Part shown: positions 30,937 through 41,902 of the stretch, in pieces
Position numbering within the stretch: position 1 is the stretch's first letter
Layout of the letters: every line of letters starts with the position of its first letter
Origin: an uncultured Elusimicrobia bacterium
Lineage (GTDB): Bacteria > Elusimicrobiota > Elusimicrobia > Elusimicrobiales > UBA9959
NCBI GenBank assembly: GCA_903889965.1
Contig: CAISZM010000057.1
Location: forward strand, 1 to 49,194
Direction: 5' to 3'
Length of the DNA stretch: 49,194 nucleotides
Position numbers and translations under genes: made by a program
The notes under the pieces: model-generated
Told to the model about the DNA's origin: nothing
What the model saw: the letters and a program-made list of their open reading frames with translations, nothing else
Databases searched by the model: none

Positions 30937-32646
30937 ATGGCACAGCCAAAGAAAGCTTTACGCGACCTGGTGGAACTGGGCAAGGAGCACGGCTACATTA
31001 CCCTTGAGGAAATGAACCGTTCTCTCACCAACGCGTCCATGTCCAGCGAGGAAATAGACACGCTGATGGGCACCCTCGAGGACCTCGGCATCGAGGTGGT
31101 GGACCGGAAGAAGTTCAAGCATGTCGCCGCGGCCGACCGCGAGGCCTACACCGAGGAATGGACGGCTACGGCCGACGTTTCCAACTCTATCCGCATGTAT
31201 CTCTCCGAGATGGGCAAAGTCCCGCTCCTGACCCGGGACGAGGAAATAACCCTGGCGCGCAATATACGCGAGCGCGAGCGGGAACTGCGCATGCTGGTCC
31301 TGGAATCCCCCATAACCATGCGCGAAATACGCAACTGGGAAACCCTGATCGAGCAGGACGAGATGACCACTAAGGAGCTGATGCCCCGCGGCCGCAAGTC
31401 CAGCCAGGAGCTCTCCGCGATGAAGCGCAAGATGAAGAATATAGCGCACCTCATCACACGCACCGAAAAAGAGATAGCCAAGCTCACCATGCGCGAGGCC
31501 AACCCCGCCCTTTCCAACGAGGTGCGCAAAAAGATAGGCGCGGTGATAGACAAAAAGCGCAAGGACATCGTAAAGAACATCATAAACCTGAACCTGAACC
31601 AGGAAAAGATAAAGCGCCTGACGAACAAGATAAAGAACCTGGCGCACAAAATACGCGAATACCGCCTGGAGCTCGAAAAATACCAGAAAGTTTACGGCGA
31701 TCTGGTGAAACTGCAGCACGACCACGAACTGGTCGGCCGCAACCGCATGAAGCCCGGCGCCTTCAAATCCAAGTGGGGCTACCACCCTACCGAGGTAGAA
31801 GCCGCCCTGGAAAACGTAAAGGCGGTCAAGGAACGCGAACACCACCTGGTGCGCACCCTGCCGATAAATCCCGACGACTTCATGTCGCTGAACGACAAGA
31901 TCACGTTCCTCGAGGACCAGATACTGCAGGACAAGCTGAAGCTGATAAAGGCGAACCTCCGCCTCGTGGTTTCCATAGCCAAAAAACACGTGAACTCGAA
32001 CCTCGAACTGTCCGACCTGATACAGGAAGGCGGCCTGGGCCTGATGAAGGCCGTGGAAAAATTCGAGTACAAGCGCGGGTTCAAATTCTCCACCTACGCG
32101 ACCTGGTGGATACGGCAGTCGATAAACCGCGCGATCGCCGACCAGGCCCGCACGATCCGCATCCCCGTGCACATGAAGGAACTTGTCTCGAAGCTGATGA
32201 AGGTCACGCGCAAGTACCGTCAGGAATTCGGCCGGGACCCGTACATCGAGGAATATTCCAAGCACATGCACATCTCGATGGACAAGGTGAAGAACGCGCT
32301 GAAGATAATGCAGGACCCAATCTCGCTGTCCACCCCTATAGGCGAGGACGAGGATTCCCACCTTGAGGACTTCATCGAGGATAAGGCCGGGCTGCCCCCC
32401 TCATATTCGGCCCTGGACCTGCTCAGGCGCCGCGAGGTGACCAAGATACTCGATACCCTGACCGAGCGCGAAGCGAAGATAATAAAGCTGCGCTTCGGCA
32501 TAGAAACCGGCTACCCGAGAACGCTGGAAGAAGTGGGAAAGATATTCCGCGTTACGCGCGAGAGGGTTCGCCAGATAGAGGCGAAGGCCATACGCAAACT
32601 GCGCCACCCCTCCCGCAGCAAGATGCTCAGGGATTACCTGGACTGA
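30937..32646 (+). CDS. rpoD: Primary RNA polymerase sigma factor
   Basis: This 569-residue sigma-70 factor contains region 1.1 (residues 1-60), region 1.2 ([20 protein letters not shown]), and a long Lys/Arg-rich non-conserved insert with coiled-coil character (about 130-290). Regions 2.1-2.4 follow ([35 protein letters not shown], then RTIRIPVHM), then region 3. Region 4.2 has the helix-turn-helix [35 protein letters not shown] precedes the ATG. Intact regions 2.4 and 4.2 fit recognition of the TTGNNN/TATAAT-like promoters proposed here. Confidence 0.97.
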   Translation: MAQPKKALRDLVELGKEHGYITLEEMNRSLTNASMSSEEIDTLMGTLEDLGIEVVDRKKFKHVAAADREAYTEEWTATADVSNSIRMYLSEMGKVPLLTRDEEITLARNIRERERELRMLVLESPITMREIRNWETLIEQDEMTTKELMPRGRKSSQELSAMKRKMKNIAHLITRTEKEIAKLTMREANPALSNEVRKKIGAVIDKKRKDIVKNIINLNLNQEKIKRLTNKIKNLAHKIREYRLELEKYQKVYGDLVKLQHDHELVGRNRMKPGAFKSKWGYHPTEVEAALENVKAVKEREHHLVRTLPINPDDFMSLNDKITFLEDQILQDKLKLIKANLRLVVSIAKKHVNSNLELSDLIQEGGLGLMKAVEKFEYKRGFKFSTYATWWIRQSINRAIADQARTIRIPVHMKELVSKLMKVTRKYRQEFGRDPYIEEYSKHMHISMDKVKNALKIMQDPISLSTPIGEDEDSHLEDFIEDKAGLPPSYSALDLLRRREVTKILDTLTEREAKIIKLRFGIETGYPRTLEEVGKIFRVTRERVRQIEAKAIRKLRHPSRSKMLRDYLD

Positions 32647-32658
32647 GCGGGAAATACG

Positions 32659-32685
32659 GAGGGCCGCGCCTGACCGCGCGCCCTC
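32659..32685 (+). terminator. Hairpin behind rpoD
   Basis: GAGGGCCGCGC and CGCGCGCCCTC can pair imperfectly around a short loop just after the rpoD stop. It has no T-run of its own and probably works together with the bidirectional terminator at 32695. Confidence 0.4.
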
Positions 32686-32694
32686 CAGCGATAA

Positions 32695-32732
32695 AAATTA
32701 AAAGCCCCGGAAGGATCCGGGGCTTTTAATTT
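32695..32732. terminator. Bidirectional terminator between rpoD and the MscS-like gene
   Basis: A 16-bp stem (AAATTAAAAGCCCCGG / CCGGGGCTTTTAATTT, 6-base loop) has T-rich outer arms on both strands. It can end rpoD on the plus strand and the minus-strand gene at 32760-33446. Confidence 0.93.
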
Positions 32733-32759
32733 GCCGGCACGGAGGTTTTTGCGGCGGGG

Positions 32760-33446
32760 CTACTTATCCTCTTTGTTCTCGGTCAGCATCCCCCGTATTA
32801 TGTCGCGCGCTATATCTTTGGCGCCAAGGCCCACGGCTATGGCGAAAGCCAGGCCCATCGAGGCGAACAGTATGTTCAGGCCCCCGATGATCATCTTCAT
32901 CTTTATACCGAGCTGCTCGATAGCCGCTATCAGGGTGAACACCACTATCACGAAATGCACCATCTTGGACAGCGAACGTCCGCCGCGCAGGTTATTAGAG
33001 GTAGCGGAATTGAGGACGACATCCGCCATGAAGCGAGCGAACATCAATCCGCCGAAACCTATGGAAACCGCGGCCACTATGCACGGCAGGAAAACAAGGA
33101 CGAACTTTTCCAGTATCTCCGATATAACGGTAAGGTTGAGTATATTAGCCGCGGTCACGAGGAAGACCAGCAGCAGCGCCCAGTAGACTATAAAGGACAG
33201 CACGTGGGAGAGCGATTTCCCGAACCCGAAACGTATCAGGATCTCGTTCACGCCTACGCTGCTGGTATAGGAGTCCAGTTTGATCCTGCGCAGGAACTGT
33301 TCCAGCACGGAACTCAAAAGACGGGCGATAAAAAGCCCGAAAAGGACGAAAAGGAAGGCCGCCACCAGGTTGGGAACATAGGCGGTGAACATCGACCAGA
33401 TGCTCAGCATAGGCTGTATAAAAAGTTCTGCGATATCCTTTATCAT
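32760..33446 (-). CDS. MscS-like membrane protein without the beta domain
   Basis: This 228-residue integral membrane protein has four to five hydrophobic segments. Its C-terminal part resembles the pore helix of small mechanosensitive channels (ASMGLAFAIAVGLGAKDIARDIIRG), and N-terminal repeats resemble the conserved TM helix domain (LVAAFLFVLFGLFIARLL). The protein ends right after the pore-like helix with a short charged tail; the soluble beta and C-terminal domains of MscS are missing. Such short proteins are known but poorly studied. GGAGG precedes the ATG. An ion channel or osmotic role is an inference. Confidence 0.82.
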   Translation of the reverse strand: MIKDIAELFIQPMLSIWSMFTAYVPNLVAAFLFVLFGLFIARLLSSVLEQFLRRIKLDSYTSSVGVNEILIRFGFGKSLSHVLSFIVYWALLLVFLVTAANILNLTVISEILEKFVLVFLPCIVAAVSIGFGGLMFARFMADVVLNSATSNNLRGGRSLSKMVHFVIVVFTLIAAIEQLGIKMKMIIGGLNILFASMGLAFAIAVGLGAKDIARDIIRGMLTENKEDK

Positions 33447-33504
33447 TATTGACCTCCGGACTTGCGCGACAGGTTTATTCTATTATTTATGGCCCGGGAA
33501 AGCA

Positions 33505-33528
33505 AAAACCGCGGCCGGCCGCGGTTTT
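33505..33528 (-). terminator. Palindromic terminator behind the small secreted protein gene
   Basis: A perfect 24-base palindrome (AAAACCGCGGCC / GGCCGCGGTTTT) is followed on the minus strand by T and a T-rich stretch. It lies 26 bases after the stop of the gene at 33554-33976. Confidence 0.8.
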
Positions 33529-33553
33529 ACGCCTTACGCTGCCGCGCGGATGG

Positions 33554-33976
33554 CTAAAGAGTGTTTTTCAGCCTGACCGGATCGGAGTGGACGGGCTTTT
33601 TCGCGGCAGGCTTCTTCAGGGCCGCGGGGGCCTTCACCGGCATTCGGGCACCGGAACGCACCGCGTCGCGGTACTCGGCCTTAGCCGGTTTAACGGCCTG
33701 GGCGGCCGTGTCCTGTTTTGAAACCTGCTCGAGGAATTCTTTTGAGCCCTCCCGGTAAAGGGGATCGTTAACCGTGCTCAGGGCGTCAAAGTCGGTGGAC
33801 TCGGGGGGGCGCACCCTGGCCTGGGCCGTGGCCGGCGCCTTAAGTTCGGACATCCCGACGCTTATCACGGTCCCGGACGACCTGTTCATAGCGAGCGGGG
33901 TATCGCCGCCGGCACGCGCGGCTCCGGGGAAAAACAATACGGCAGAGACCGCCAAGAATCCGCACGTCTTCAGCAT
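33554..33976 (-). CDS. Small secreted protein of unknown function
   Basis: This 140-residue protein has a signal peptide (cleavage after AARA, about residue 22) and a mature part rich in Ala, Pro and Lys with no recognisable fold. The C-terminus is basic (ALKKPAAKKPVHSDPVRLK). GGAGG precedes the ATG at 33976, which is preferred over an upstream in-frame start. It has its own terminator. I do not recognise a family; it may be a periplasmic or wall-associated low-complexity protein. Confidence 0.6.
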   Translation of the reverse strand: MLKTCGFLAVSAVLFFPGAARAGGDTPLAMNRSSGTVISVGMSELKAPATAQARVRPPESTDFDALSTVNDPLYREGSKEFLEQVSKQDTAAQAVKPAKAEYRDAVRSGARMPVKAPAALKKPAAKKPVHSDPVRLKNTL

Positions 33977-34159
33977 GATATCCTCCGCTCTTCGGTCCGC
34001 TTTCACGCCTATATTGTCGGATAAATCGCGCAGGCGCGTAAGTGGCCTAAGACCCAAACGCCGCTGGGCCATCGTACCCACAGCAACCCCGGGAGCGGCG
34101 GCGCTCCTGGAAATTCGCCTCCTGGAACTCCGGCCCGGGCCGGCGCGGGCTATTTTTAT

Positions 34160-34188
34160 TTGCCTGTTTCCGGATTTTTTGATATTAT
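34160..34188 (+). promoter_or_regulatory. Promoter of rplU-rpmA
   Basis: TTGCCT (34160-34165), a 17-base spacer and TATTAT (34183-34188) lie 9 bases before the rplU ATG. The layout is nearly the same as before rplM, and again no Shine-Dalgarno sequence is present. Confidence 0.65.
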
Positions 34189-34197
34189 ATACATACT

Positions 34198-34509
34198 ATG
34201 TACGCAATCATCGAAACAGGCGGCAAGCAGTACTGGGTAGTTCCCGGCGAAATTCTGCAGGTTGAAAAACTCACAGTGAAAGAAGGCGCGGAAGTGACCT
34301 TCACGGCGCTGTGGTCAGCCTCACAGGACGAAAAAAGCGCCCCGGCTCCCAAGGCTCCCTCCGCCAAAGTAACCGCCCGGATAATCCGGCATCTCAAAGG
34401 CCCCAAGATAATAGTTTTCCGCAAGAAACCTAAGAAAGCCTATGAAAAGGCTTCGGGCCACCGCCAGGAACTGACTGAGATAGAAGTTAAAGATATCCAG
34501 TTATCATAG
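34198..34509 (+). CDS. rplU: 50S ribosomal protein L21
   Basis: A 103-residue large-subunit protein starting YAIIETGGKQYWVVPGE, the classical L21 N-terminus, with the C-terminal KKAYEKASGHRQELTEIEVKDI motif. An Ala/Pro/Ser/Lys-rich insert (about residues 42-58) replaces part of the usual loop. It is followed by rpmA, the standard L21-L27 order. There is no ribosome site before the ATG; a -10-like box lies 9 bases upstream. Confidence 0.97.
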   Translation: MYAIIETGGKQYWVVPGEILQVEKLTVKEGAEVTFTALWSASQDEKSAPAPKAPSAKVTARIIRHLKGPKIIVFRKKPKKAYEKASGHRQELTEIEVKDIQLS

Positions 34510-34578
34510 TTTTCTGGCTCGAGCGGACAGGCGAGGTGCCGACACCACCCTGCCGCAATACAACTCTGAGGTTCAAAT

Positions 34579-36277
<1,699 letters not shown>

Positions 36278-36307
36278 CGGCGGAGACCCTGGCTTTCAAC
36301 CGGCAGA

Positions 36308-36799
36308 TCAATAAACAGTGCCCCAATCTCTCAGGGTGATACGGAATTCCACCCGCCTGTTGAGGGCGCGGCCCTTATCCGTATTTTCGCGGGACACCGG
36401 CACCCTGTAGCCGTACCCGTACACTCTCACCGAGTCGGGGTATACGCCTTTCACGGCCAGGTACATCTTAACGGCTCCCGCCCTTTCCAAAGAAAGTTTA
36501 TCGTTAAATTCCATTGAGCCTATATCGTCGGTGTGGCCGGAAACGATAAGTTTCAGTTTGTTATGCTGCAGCAGCACCTCGGCCACCTTGTCAAGCAGGG
36601 GGTAGGAGGTTTCGAGCAGCCTGGCCGACCCGAACTCGAATTCCACGGGAGGGATCTGGCGGCTGGCGGCCATATCCATAATGGACTGCAGCTCCAGCGC
36701 CGCCCTGCGGGCCTCCTCTTTATCGTCTTTAAGCATCGGCTGCGAGGCACAGCCGCAGAGGATCAGGACCGCGCCCGCCAAAACGATAAATCTGCTCAT
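36308..36799 (-). CDS. OmpA/Pal-family lipoprotein
   Basis: This 163-residue protein has a lipoprotein signal with lipobox LCGC (Cys17) and an OmpA C-terminal peptidoglycan-binding domain. Key residues are visible in SGHTDDIGSMEFNDKLSLERAGAVKMYL (the Asp and, further on, the Arg that contact diaminopimelate), YGYGYRVPVSREN and the terminal GRALNRRVEF. It would tether the outer membrane to the wall. Its ATG overlaps the stop of the squalene-synthase homologue upstream by 4 bases, so it ends the long minus-strand operon. Confidence 0.93.
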   Translation of the reverse strand: MSRFIVLAGAVLILCGCASQPMLKDDKEEARRAALELQSIMDMAASRQIPPVEFEFGSARLLETSYPLLDKVAEVLLQHNKLKLIVSGHTDDIGSMEFNDKLSLERAGAVKMYLAVKGVYPDSVRVYGYGYRVPVSRENTDKGRALNRRVEFRITLRDWGTVY

Positions 36800-37866
36800 A
36801 TTGCCCTTCCCTCGAAATTATCCCCCACTATGGAAACCAGCAGTGTTTCCCTGCGGAAACGGTAGCCGTGCGCGAAGGCCGTGTTGCTGAGCAGCAGCGG
36901 CGGTGTGGAGGCGATGGTGGCGTAGATACGGCTGCGTTTTACGCGGGGCCGGTCCTTGGGGTCCAGCAGGTTGGCGTGGGCCGCTTCCTGCAGCGTGTCC
37001 ATGGCCCAGTAAACCGGCCAGATCACCGCCGCGCGCAGCGCTATTTCCGTCTTGGGTATGGCCGAGACGAAAGCCTCGCTCTGGTCAAGGCGGTCCACCG
37101 CCCAGGAGATCCAGCGGACGGTCACTTCGCGCAGGCGCGCCATATTCGAGGAGTGCAGAAGGTCCGCTGGCCGCATGTTTTTCGGATCCAGGTCCTCCTG
37201 GGGGATATAGCAGCGACCGATGCGGATGTCGGCGGCCATATCCTTGAGGATATTGGTCATTTGGAGCGCGGAACCTATCATCTCGGCGTCCTTTTCAGAA
37301 GGGAAGCCGGCCGCGGACGGGTTAGAACGGCGTATGGCTTCGCGGTAAAGCCTGGCCCAGAATAGCCCGGGCGCCCCGCCGATAAGCGAGCAATATCGCT
37401 CAAGCTCCAGGCGCGTTTTAAAAGCCCTGGGGGCGCCGCCGGGGAAAGCGCCGATGTCCATGGTCATTCCATCCGCCACGCTGCCGACCAGCTGGGTAAA
37501 AAGTTTTTTGTCCTGCTCGGGGAATTTTTCGTAAAGGGAAATTATCTTGCCGAACTTAAGCAGCAGTTCCTTTTCACCGCGGTTCACGACCGCGTTGGAA
37601 AGGGCGAGCAACCTCCCGATAAGCACGGAGGAGTCCGCCGGCTTGCCGATGCCGCGCATAAGGCCTAGTATCTCAAGTTTCTCGGCCGCCGATACCTGCG
37701 GGGAGTCTACCACTGTATCCATGGCCCGGCAGAGGAGATAACCCATCCCCATGCAGGTTTTTACGGGCTCAGGCAGTATGGTCACGCTCAGGTAAAGCGT
37801 GCGTGATACGTCCTTCAGTATGCTTTTGATCTCGCCGGAGAGAAGTGCTCTGTCGCCTTTTTCCAT
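36796..37866 (-). CDS. Squalene synthase-like prenyl transferase
   Basis: This 356-residue protein belongs to the squalene/phytoene synthase superfamily. Both magnesium motifs are there in altered form: CRAMDTVVDSP (Asp50-Asp54), recalling the DTVEDD of squalene synthases, and NILKDMAADIRIGRCYIP (Asp209-Asp213). It is longer than, and very unlike, the first family member at 20422-21249. It could make squalene, a related C30 compound or another head-to-head product; no downstream cyclase is in the window. It is coupled by a 4-base overlap to the OmpA-type lipoprotein gene and follows an MFS exporter gene. Confidence 0.85.
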   Translation of the reverse strand: MEKGDRALLSGEIKSILKDVSRTLYLSVTILPEPVKTCMGMGYLLCRAMDTVVDSPQVSAAEKLEILGLMRGIGKPADSSVLIGRLLALSNAVVNRGEKELLLKFGKIISLYEKFPEQDKKLFTQLVGSVADGMTMDIGAFPGGAPRAFKTRLELERYCSLIGGAPGLFWARLYREAIRRSNPSAAGFPSEKDAEMIGSALQMTNILKDMAADIRIGRCYIPQEDLDPKNMRPADLLHSSNMARLREVTVRWISWAVDRLDQSEAFVSAIPKTEIALRAAVIWPVYWAMDTLQEAAHANLLDPKDRPRVKRSRIYATIASTPPLLLSNTAFAHGYRFRRETLLVSIVGDNFEGRAI

Positions 37867-37898
37867 TGTCTTAATTTTACAATACTACTGGCCGGCAC

Positions 37899-39221
37899 CT
37901 ATAGAGGATTCTCCGCCTTTTCCGCCTCGCCTAGTTCCCCGGCGGCTATGCCTCCGAGGCCCAGGCGGCTGTATACCGGGGCGGCATGAACTGAAATTTC
38001 CCCCAGTTTGGAAGCGAATAACAGCGCGCCCGCGAGCAGGAATATACCGTTGAGAGTCATAGTATTGGCCACCCCTATATGACTGGCGGACCAGCCGGCC
38101 AGCAGGCTGCCGAAAGGCGCCATACCCAAAAACGAGACTCCGTACAGTGCCATTACCCGGCCGCGCTTATCTTCGTCGACCAGCGTCTGTATAACGGTAT
38201 TGCACGAAGCCATAAGGCTGATCATCCCGAAACTTGCGGTGCTGATAAAAACGGCAGAGAGCGCGAAGCTTTTGGAGAAGGAAAAGAACAGCAGGCCCAG
38301 CCCGAAGATCACCGTAAACAGCGGTATGCCCCTTTCCAGGCCGGCCGGATGCCGGCGACCGGCCAGGCGAAGCGCGCCGATAAGCGCCCCCGCCCCGGAG
38401 GCCGCCATTATAAAGCCCAGCGTCCTGGGCCCGCCGTGCAGGATCTCCTTGACGTAAGCCGGCATAAGCACGGCGTAAGGCATGCCCAGCAGGCTGCCCG
38501 CGGCCAGCATGAGAAGGATGTACCTTATTGGCGGGTAGCCGAAAGCGTATTTCACGCCTTCGGCGAAACTCCCGCGCGATTTCGACCTGTCCGCCATTTT
38601 CGCGTCCCGCTTAACCCGCATCGCCAGCAGGGCCGCTATTACGGCCAGATATGAGACCGCGTTGGCGAGGAAACAAACGCCTTCGCCGAAAGCCGCTATA
38701 AAGATGCCGGCGATGGACGGGCCCAGCAGCCGTGCGGAATTGAACATGGAGGAATTTAGCGCTATGGCGTTAGCCATGTCCTCGCGCCTCTCCACCATTT
38801 CCACCACGAACGATTGCCGGGCAGGCATGTCGAAGGAGTTTATGACGCCGAGCACCGCGGCCAGGGCTATTATCTGCCATACCTGCGGCGACCCGAAAAG
38901 AACCAGGAACGCCAAAGAGAGCGCCTGGAGCATGGAGAGCAGCTGCGTCAGGACCATTATCTTCCTGCGGTCGAACCGGTCGGCGGCTATGCCCGCGAGG
39001 GGAGCCAGCAGCAGGGTGGGGAATTGCGAGGCGAACCCGGTTATCCCCAGGAGCAGCGGGGAGCCCGTCAGCCGGTAAACCAGCCAGCTCAGCGCCACGT
39101 TCTGCATCCAGGTGCCTATAAGGGAAATGCATTGCCCGCCGAAGAACAGCCTGTAATTGCGGTATTTGAAAGCCCGCATCAGCAGGTTAAGTTTCGAGCG
39201 GAAGGATTCGGGCTGCTGCAT
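37899..39221 (-). CDS. MFS transporter (EntS-like)
   Basis: This 440-residue inner-membrane protein has about 12 hydrophobic segments. The N-terminus (LLMRAFKYRNYRLFFGGQCISLIGTWMQNVALSWLVYRLTGSP) is typical of the MFS_3/EntS group of drug or siderophore exporters. The loop motif GIAADRFDRRKIM is the family's conserved GxxxDRxxRR. It starts 1 base after the anmK stop. The substrate is unknown; its position after a cell-wall sugar kinase does not settle the matter. Confidence 0.92.
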   Translation of the reverse strand: MQQPESFRSKLNLLMRAFKYRNYRLFFGGQCISLIGTWMQNVALSWLVYRLTGSPLLLGITGFASQFPTLLLAPLAGIAADRFDRRKIMVLTQLLSMLQALSLAFLVLFGSPQVWQIIALAAVLGVINSFDMPARQSFVVEMVERREDMANAIALNSSMFNSARLLGPSIAGIFIAAFGEGVCFLANAVSYLAVIAALLAMRVKRDAKMADRSKSRGSFAEGVKYAFGYPPIRYILLMLAAGSLLGMPYAVLMPAYVKEILHGGPRTLGFIMAASGAGALIGALRLAGRRHPAGLERGIPLFTVIFGLGLLFFSFSKSFALSAVFISTASFGMISLMASCNTVIQTLVDEDKRGRVMALYGVSFLGMAPFGSLLAGWSASHIGVANTMTLNGIFLLAGALLFASKLGEISVHAAPVYSRLGLGGIAAGELGEAEKAENPL

Positions 39222-39222
39222 T

Positions 39223-40329
39223 TTAATTTTTTATTATTTTCCCGAGTACGCGGGGGCCTCTGGCGCCGGTAGCCGAAGGGCAGTTGTTCGGGCGGCCTTT
39301 AAGAGCCATCCAGGCCAGGAGGGCGAAGCAGGCGGGCTCTTTCGAGAGCGGATGCAGCCCCAGCTCGGCGCAGGAACGGACGGCCACTCCCGAAGGAAGA
39401 AGCAGCGCCGCCATATTATCCATCAGGACCGGGTTCAGCGCCCCGCCGCCGCTCACTATAAGCTCCCGCGTGCCCCTGGGGGCGTAATTCCTGAAGGCCA
39501 GCGCTACTGAGGCCGCGGTAAAAAGGTTAAGCGTGGCCAGCAGGTCACGCGAGCAGCGCCTGTTAAGCGTCCCCGCGAAATGCTTTCGCAGGAAATCCAG
39601 CGCGAACTCCCCCCGGTCGAGCGACTTGGGCGGCCGGCGCCTGAAAAAAGGCGCACACAGAAGTTTCTCCACCGTCCGCATGTCGGCCTCGCCGGCCGCG
39701 GCCCAGCCCCCGCCCTTGTCATAGGCGAGTTTGCCCCCGGATAGAACGGATACGGCGGTGTCCATTAGCGAGTTCCCTGGGCCGGTGTCAAAACCGAAGG
39801 TCTTCACCCCTTTCCCTGCGAAGGCGACATTCCCCACCCCGCCGATATTTTGAAGCGCCACGGGACTGCCGCCGCCGAACAGCCGCCCGTCCAGGAAAGG
39901 TATAAGCGGCGCGCCCTCCCCGCCGGCGGCCATGTCGGCGGGGCGGAAGTCGCAGACCACGGGGCGGCCGGTCTCCTCGGCTATGAATGAGGCTTCGCCT
40001 ATCTGCAGCGTATGGCCCCGCCCCGGTGAATGAAAAACGGTCTGGCCGTGTGAACCTATAACGGCTAGGCTTTTATACGATACGCCCCGCCCCCGGCAGA
40101 ACTTGCGAACGAGGCGCGCCCAGAGGCGGCCCAGCTCGAAATTCAGAGCGGAAAGCTCCGGGGCCTTCATTTCTTTGGCCGCAATTATCCTGGCCCGCAG
40201 GGGGCCCGGGTAGGGAAAGTTCGAAAACCCGGTAACTTTCAGCGTTTTTTCCCCGGCTTCGCACAGGGCTATTGAAAGTCCGTCGGCCGAGGTGCCGCTC
40301 ATCAGGCCCAGTATTTTTTCGGTTTTCAT
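39223..40329 (-). CDS. anmK: Anhydro-N-acetylmuramic acid kinase
   Basis: AnmK cleaves and phosphorylates 1,6-anhydro-MurNAc to MurNAc-6-phosphate in peptidoglycan recycling. The 368-residue protein shows the N-terminal GLMSGTSADGLSIALCE, the SHGQTVFH motif, QIGEASFIAEETGRPVVCDFRPADMAAGGEGAPLIPFLD, and NIGGVGNVAF; all are intact. It lies 26 bases after cysK on the same strand. A MurNAc-6-P etherase gene (murQ) is not in the window. Confidence 0.96.
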   Translation of the reverse strand: MKTEKILGLMSGTSADGLSIALCEAGEKTLKVTGFSNFPYPGPLRARIIAAKEMKAPELSALNFELGRLWARLVRKFCRGRGVSYKSLAVIGSHGQTVFHSPGRGHTLQIGEASFIAEETGRPVVCDFRPADMAAGGEGAPLIPFLDGRLFGGGSPVALQNIGGVGNVAFAGKGVKTFGFDTGPGNSLMDTAVSVLSGGKLAYDKGGGWAAAGEADMRTVEKLLCAPFFRRRPPKSLDRGEFALDFLRKHFAGTLNRRCSRDLLATLNLFTAASVALAFRNYAPRGTRELIVSGGGALNPVLMDNMAALLLPSGVAVRSCAELGLHPLSKEPACFALLAWMALKGRPNNCPSATGARGPRVLGKIIKN

Positions 40330-40355
40330 GGTTTAAGCGATCCCGGTCCGCGCGC

Positions 40356-41285
40356 TTACTTTATGTCGTCAAAAAGCCAGGTGCTGAGGTAGCGTTCCCC
40401 TGTGTCCGGAAGTATCGCCACGATGGTCTTCCCGGAATATTCAGGCTTCAGGGACAGCTCAACCGCCGCGTGCATGGCGGCCCCGGAGGAGATCCCCGCC
40501 ATTATTCCCTCTTCCGCCATAAGCCGCCTGGCCATTATTCCGGCGGCGGCGTCTTCGACCGCCACTACCGCGTCGAGCAGGCTTTTGTCGAGATTGGCGG
40601 GTATAAAATTGGCCCCGATTCCCTGTATCTTATGAGGCCCCGCGGCGCCGCCGGAAAGGATCGGCGAGGCAGCCGGCTCAACGGCGATTATTTTCACCCC
40701 CGGCCGGAGTTTTTTGAGGGCGCGGGCTATGCCGGTTATGGTGCCGCCGGTCCCGACGCCGGCTACGACGGCATCGACTTCCCCCCCGGTGTCCGCCCAT
40801 ATCTCGCAGGCGGTGGTGCGCTCGTGTATGGCCGGGGTTGCGGGGTTGGAGAACTGCCGCGGCATGAAAGCCCCGGGGGCGGCGGCCAGTATTTCTTCCG
40901 CCTTCGCCACCGCGCCTGCCATCCCCGCGGAGCCGGGAGTAAGCACAAGTTCCGCGCCGAAAGCCTTAAGTATGCGGCGGCGCTCCACGCTCATGGTCTC
41001 CGGCATCGCCAGCACGAGCTTGTAGCCCCTGATGGCGCAAAGCCAGGCAAGCCCTATGCCGGTATTACCGCTTGTCGGCTCCACCACCAGGGACCCGGGC
41101 TTAAGCAGGCCCCGCTCCTCGGCGTCGCTTATCATGCCCCAGGCGGCGCGGTCCTTTACGCTTGAAGACGGGTTGAAGAATTCAAGTTTCGCCAGCAGCA
41201 GCGCTTTCCCCCCCGCGGCTAGACGGTTTATCCTCACGAGGGGCGTGTTGCCTATCAGTCCGGCCATGTTTTGGGCGCATTTCAT
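40356..41285 (-). CDS. cysK: Cysteine synthase
   Basis: This 309-residue PLP enzyme would make L-cysteine from O-acetylserine and sulfide. It shows the PLP-lysine motif [11 protein letters not shown], the substrate loop [13 protein letters not shown], and the phosphate-binding [12 protein letters not shown]. The C-terminal [10 protein letters not shown] and [14 protein letters not shown] are also present. It overlaps cysE upstream by 4 bases, forming a complete two-step cysteine pathway from serine. Confidence 0.97.
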   Translation of the reverse strand: MKCAQNMAGLIGNTPLVRINRLAAGGKALLLAKLEFFNPSSSVKDRAAWGMISDAEERGLLKPGSLVVEPTSGNTGIGLAWLCAIRGYKLVLAMPETMSVERRRILKAFGAELVLTPGSAGMAGAVAKAEEILAAAPGAFMPRQFSNPATPAIHERTTACEIWADTGGEVDAVVAGVGTGGTITGIARALKKLRPGVKIIAVEPAASPILSGGAAGPHKIQGIGANFIPANLDKSLLDAVVAVEDAAAGIMARRLMAEEGIMAGISSGAAMHAAVELSLKPEYSGKTIVAILPDTGERYLSTWLFDDIK

Positions 41286-41902
41286 CGCTTTGCCAGCTCC
41301 TTCTTCATATCCTCTATCTGCTGCTGCACGCGGCGCATTTCCTCGGCGCAGTAGTCCGGAAGCTTGTTGTGGTCCAGCTGGGCTCGGCCCGCGGCGCCCC
41401 CGCGCCCGCTGTGAGCGGGGATACCGAAAACGGTAGTGTCCGGCGGCACGTCCTTAAGCACCACGGAACCCGCGCCTATGCGCGAGCGGTCCCCTATGTT
41501 TATGGCGCCAAGTATGACGGCCCCGGCCCCCACCACTACGCCGTTGCCGAGCGTCGGGTGGCGTTTTTTGTGTTCCGTGGAGATACCGCCCAGAACCACA
41601 CCCTGGTAGATGAGCGCGTCGTCGCCTATCTCCGCGGTCTCGCCGATGACCACGCCCATGCCGTGGTCTATGAAGAAACGGCGGCCTATTTTCGCCCCGG
41701 GGTGTATCTCGACCCCGGTAAGGAAGCGGGCGGCGTGCGAAAGCAGCCGGGCGGCGAAAAACCAACCCCGTCCCCATAGCCAGTGAGCGGGCCTGTAAAG
41801 CCAGACCGCGTGCAGGCCCGGATAACAGAAAAGCACTTCGGGCAGGCTGCGCGCGGCCGGGTCTTTTTGAAAAACCGTTTTTATGTCTTCCGAGAAGTTC
41901 AT
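41282..41902 (-). CDS. cysE: Serine O-acetyltransferase
   Basis: This 206-residue enzyme acetylates serine with acetyl-CoA. It has a short N-terminal helical part, then the left-handed beta-helix built from hexapeptide repeats, with [44 protein letters not shown] and [17 protein letters not shown]. The catalytic His in [11 protein letters not shown] is present. The length matches the short epsQ/Bacillus type and not the long E. coli type. It overlaps both neighbours by 4 bases. Confidence 0.96.
   Translation of the reverse strand: MNFSEDIKTVFQKDPAARSLPEVLFCYPGLHAVWLYRPAHWLWGRGWFFAARLLSHAARFLTGVEIHPGAKIGRRFFIDHGMGVVIGETAEIGDDALIYQGVVLGGISTEHKKRHPTLGNGVVVGAGAVILGAINIGDRSRIGAGSVVLKDVPPDTTVFGIPAHSGRGGAAGRAQLDHNKLPDYCAEEMRRVQQQIEDMKKELAKR

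Noticed and set aside
30958-32361. Long minus-strand frame (467 codons) opposite rpoD
   Set aside because: Shadow of the sigma factor gene with a biased Val/Leu/His/Arg composition.
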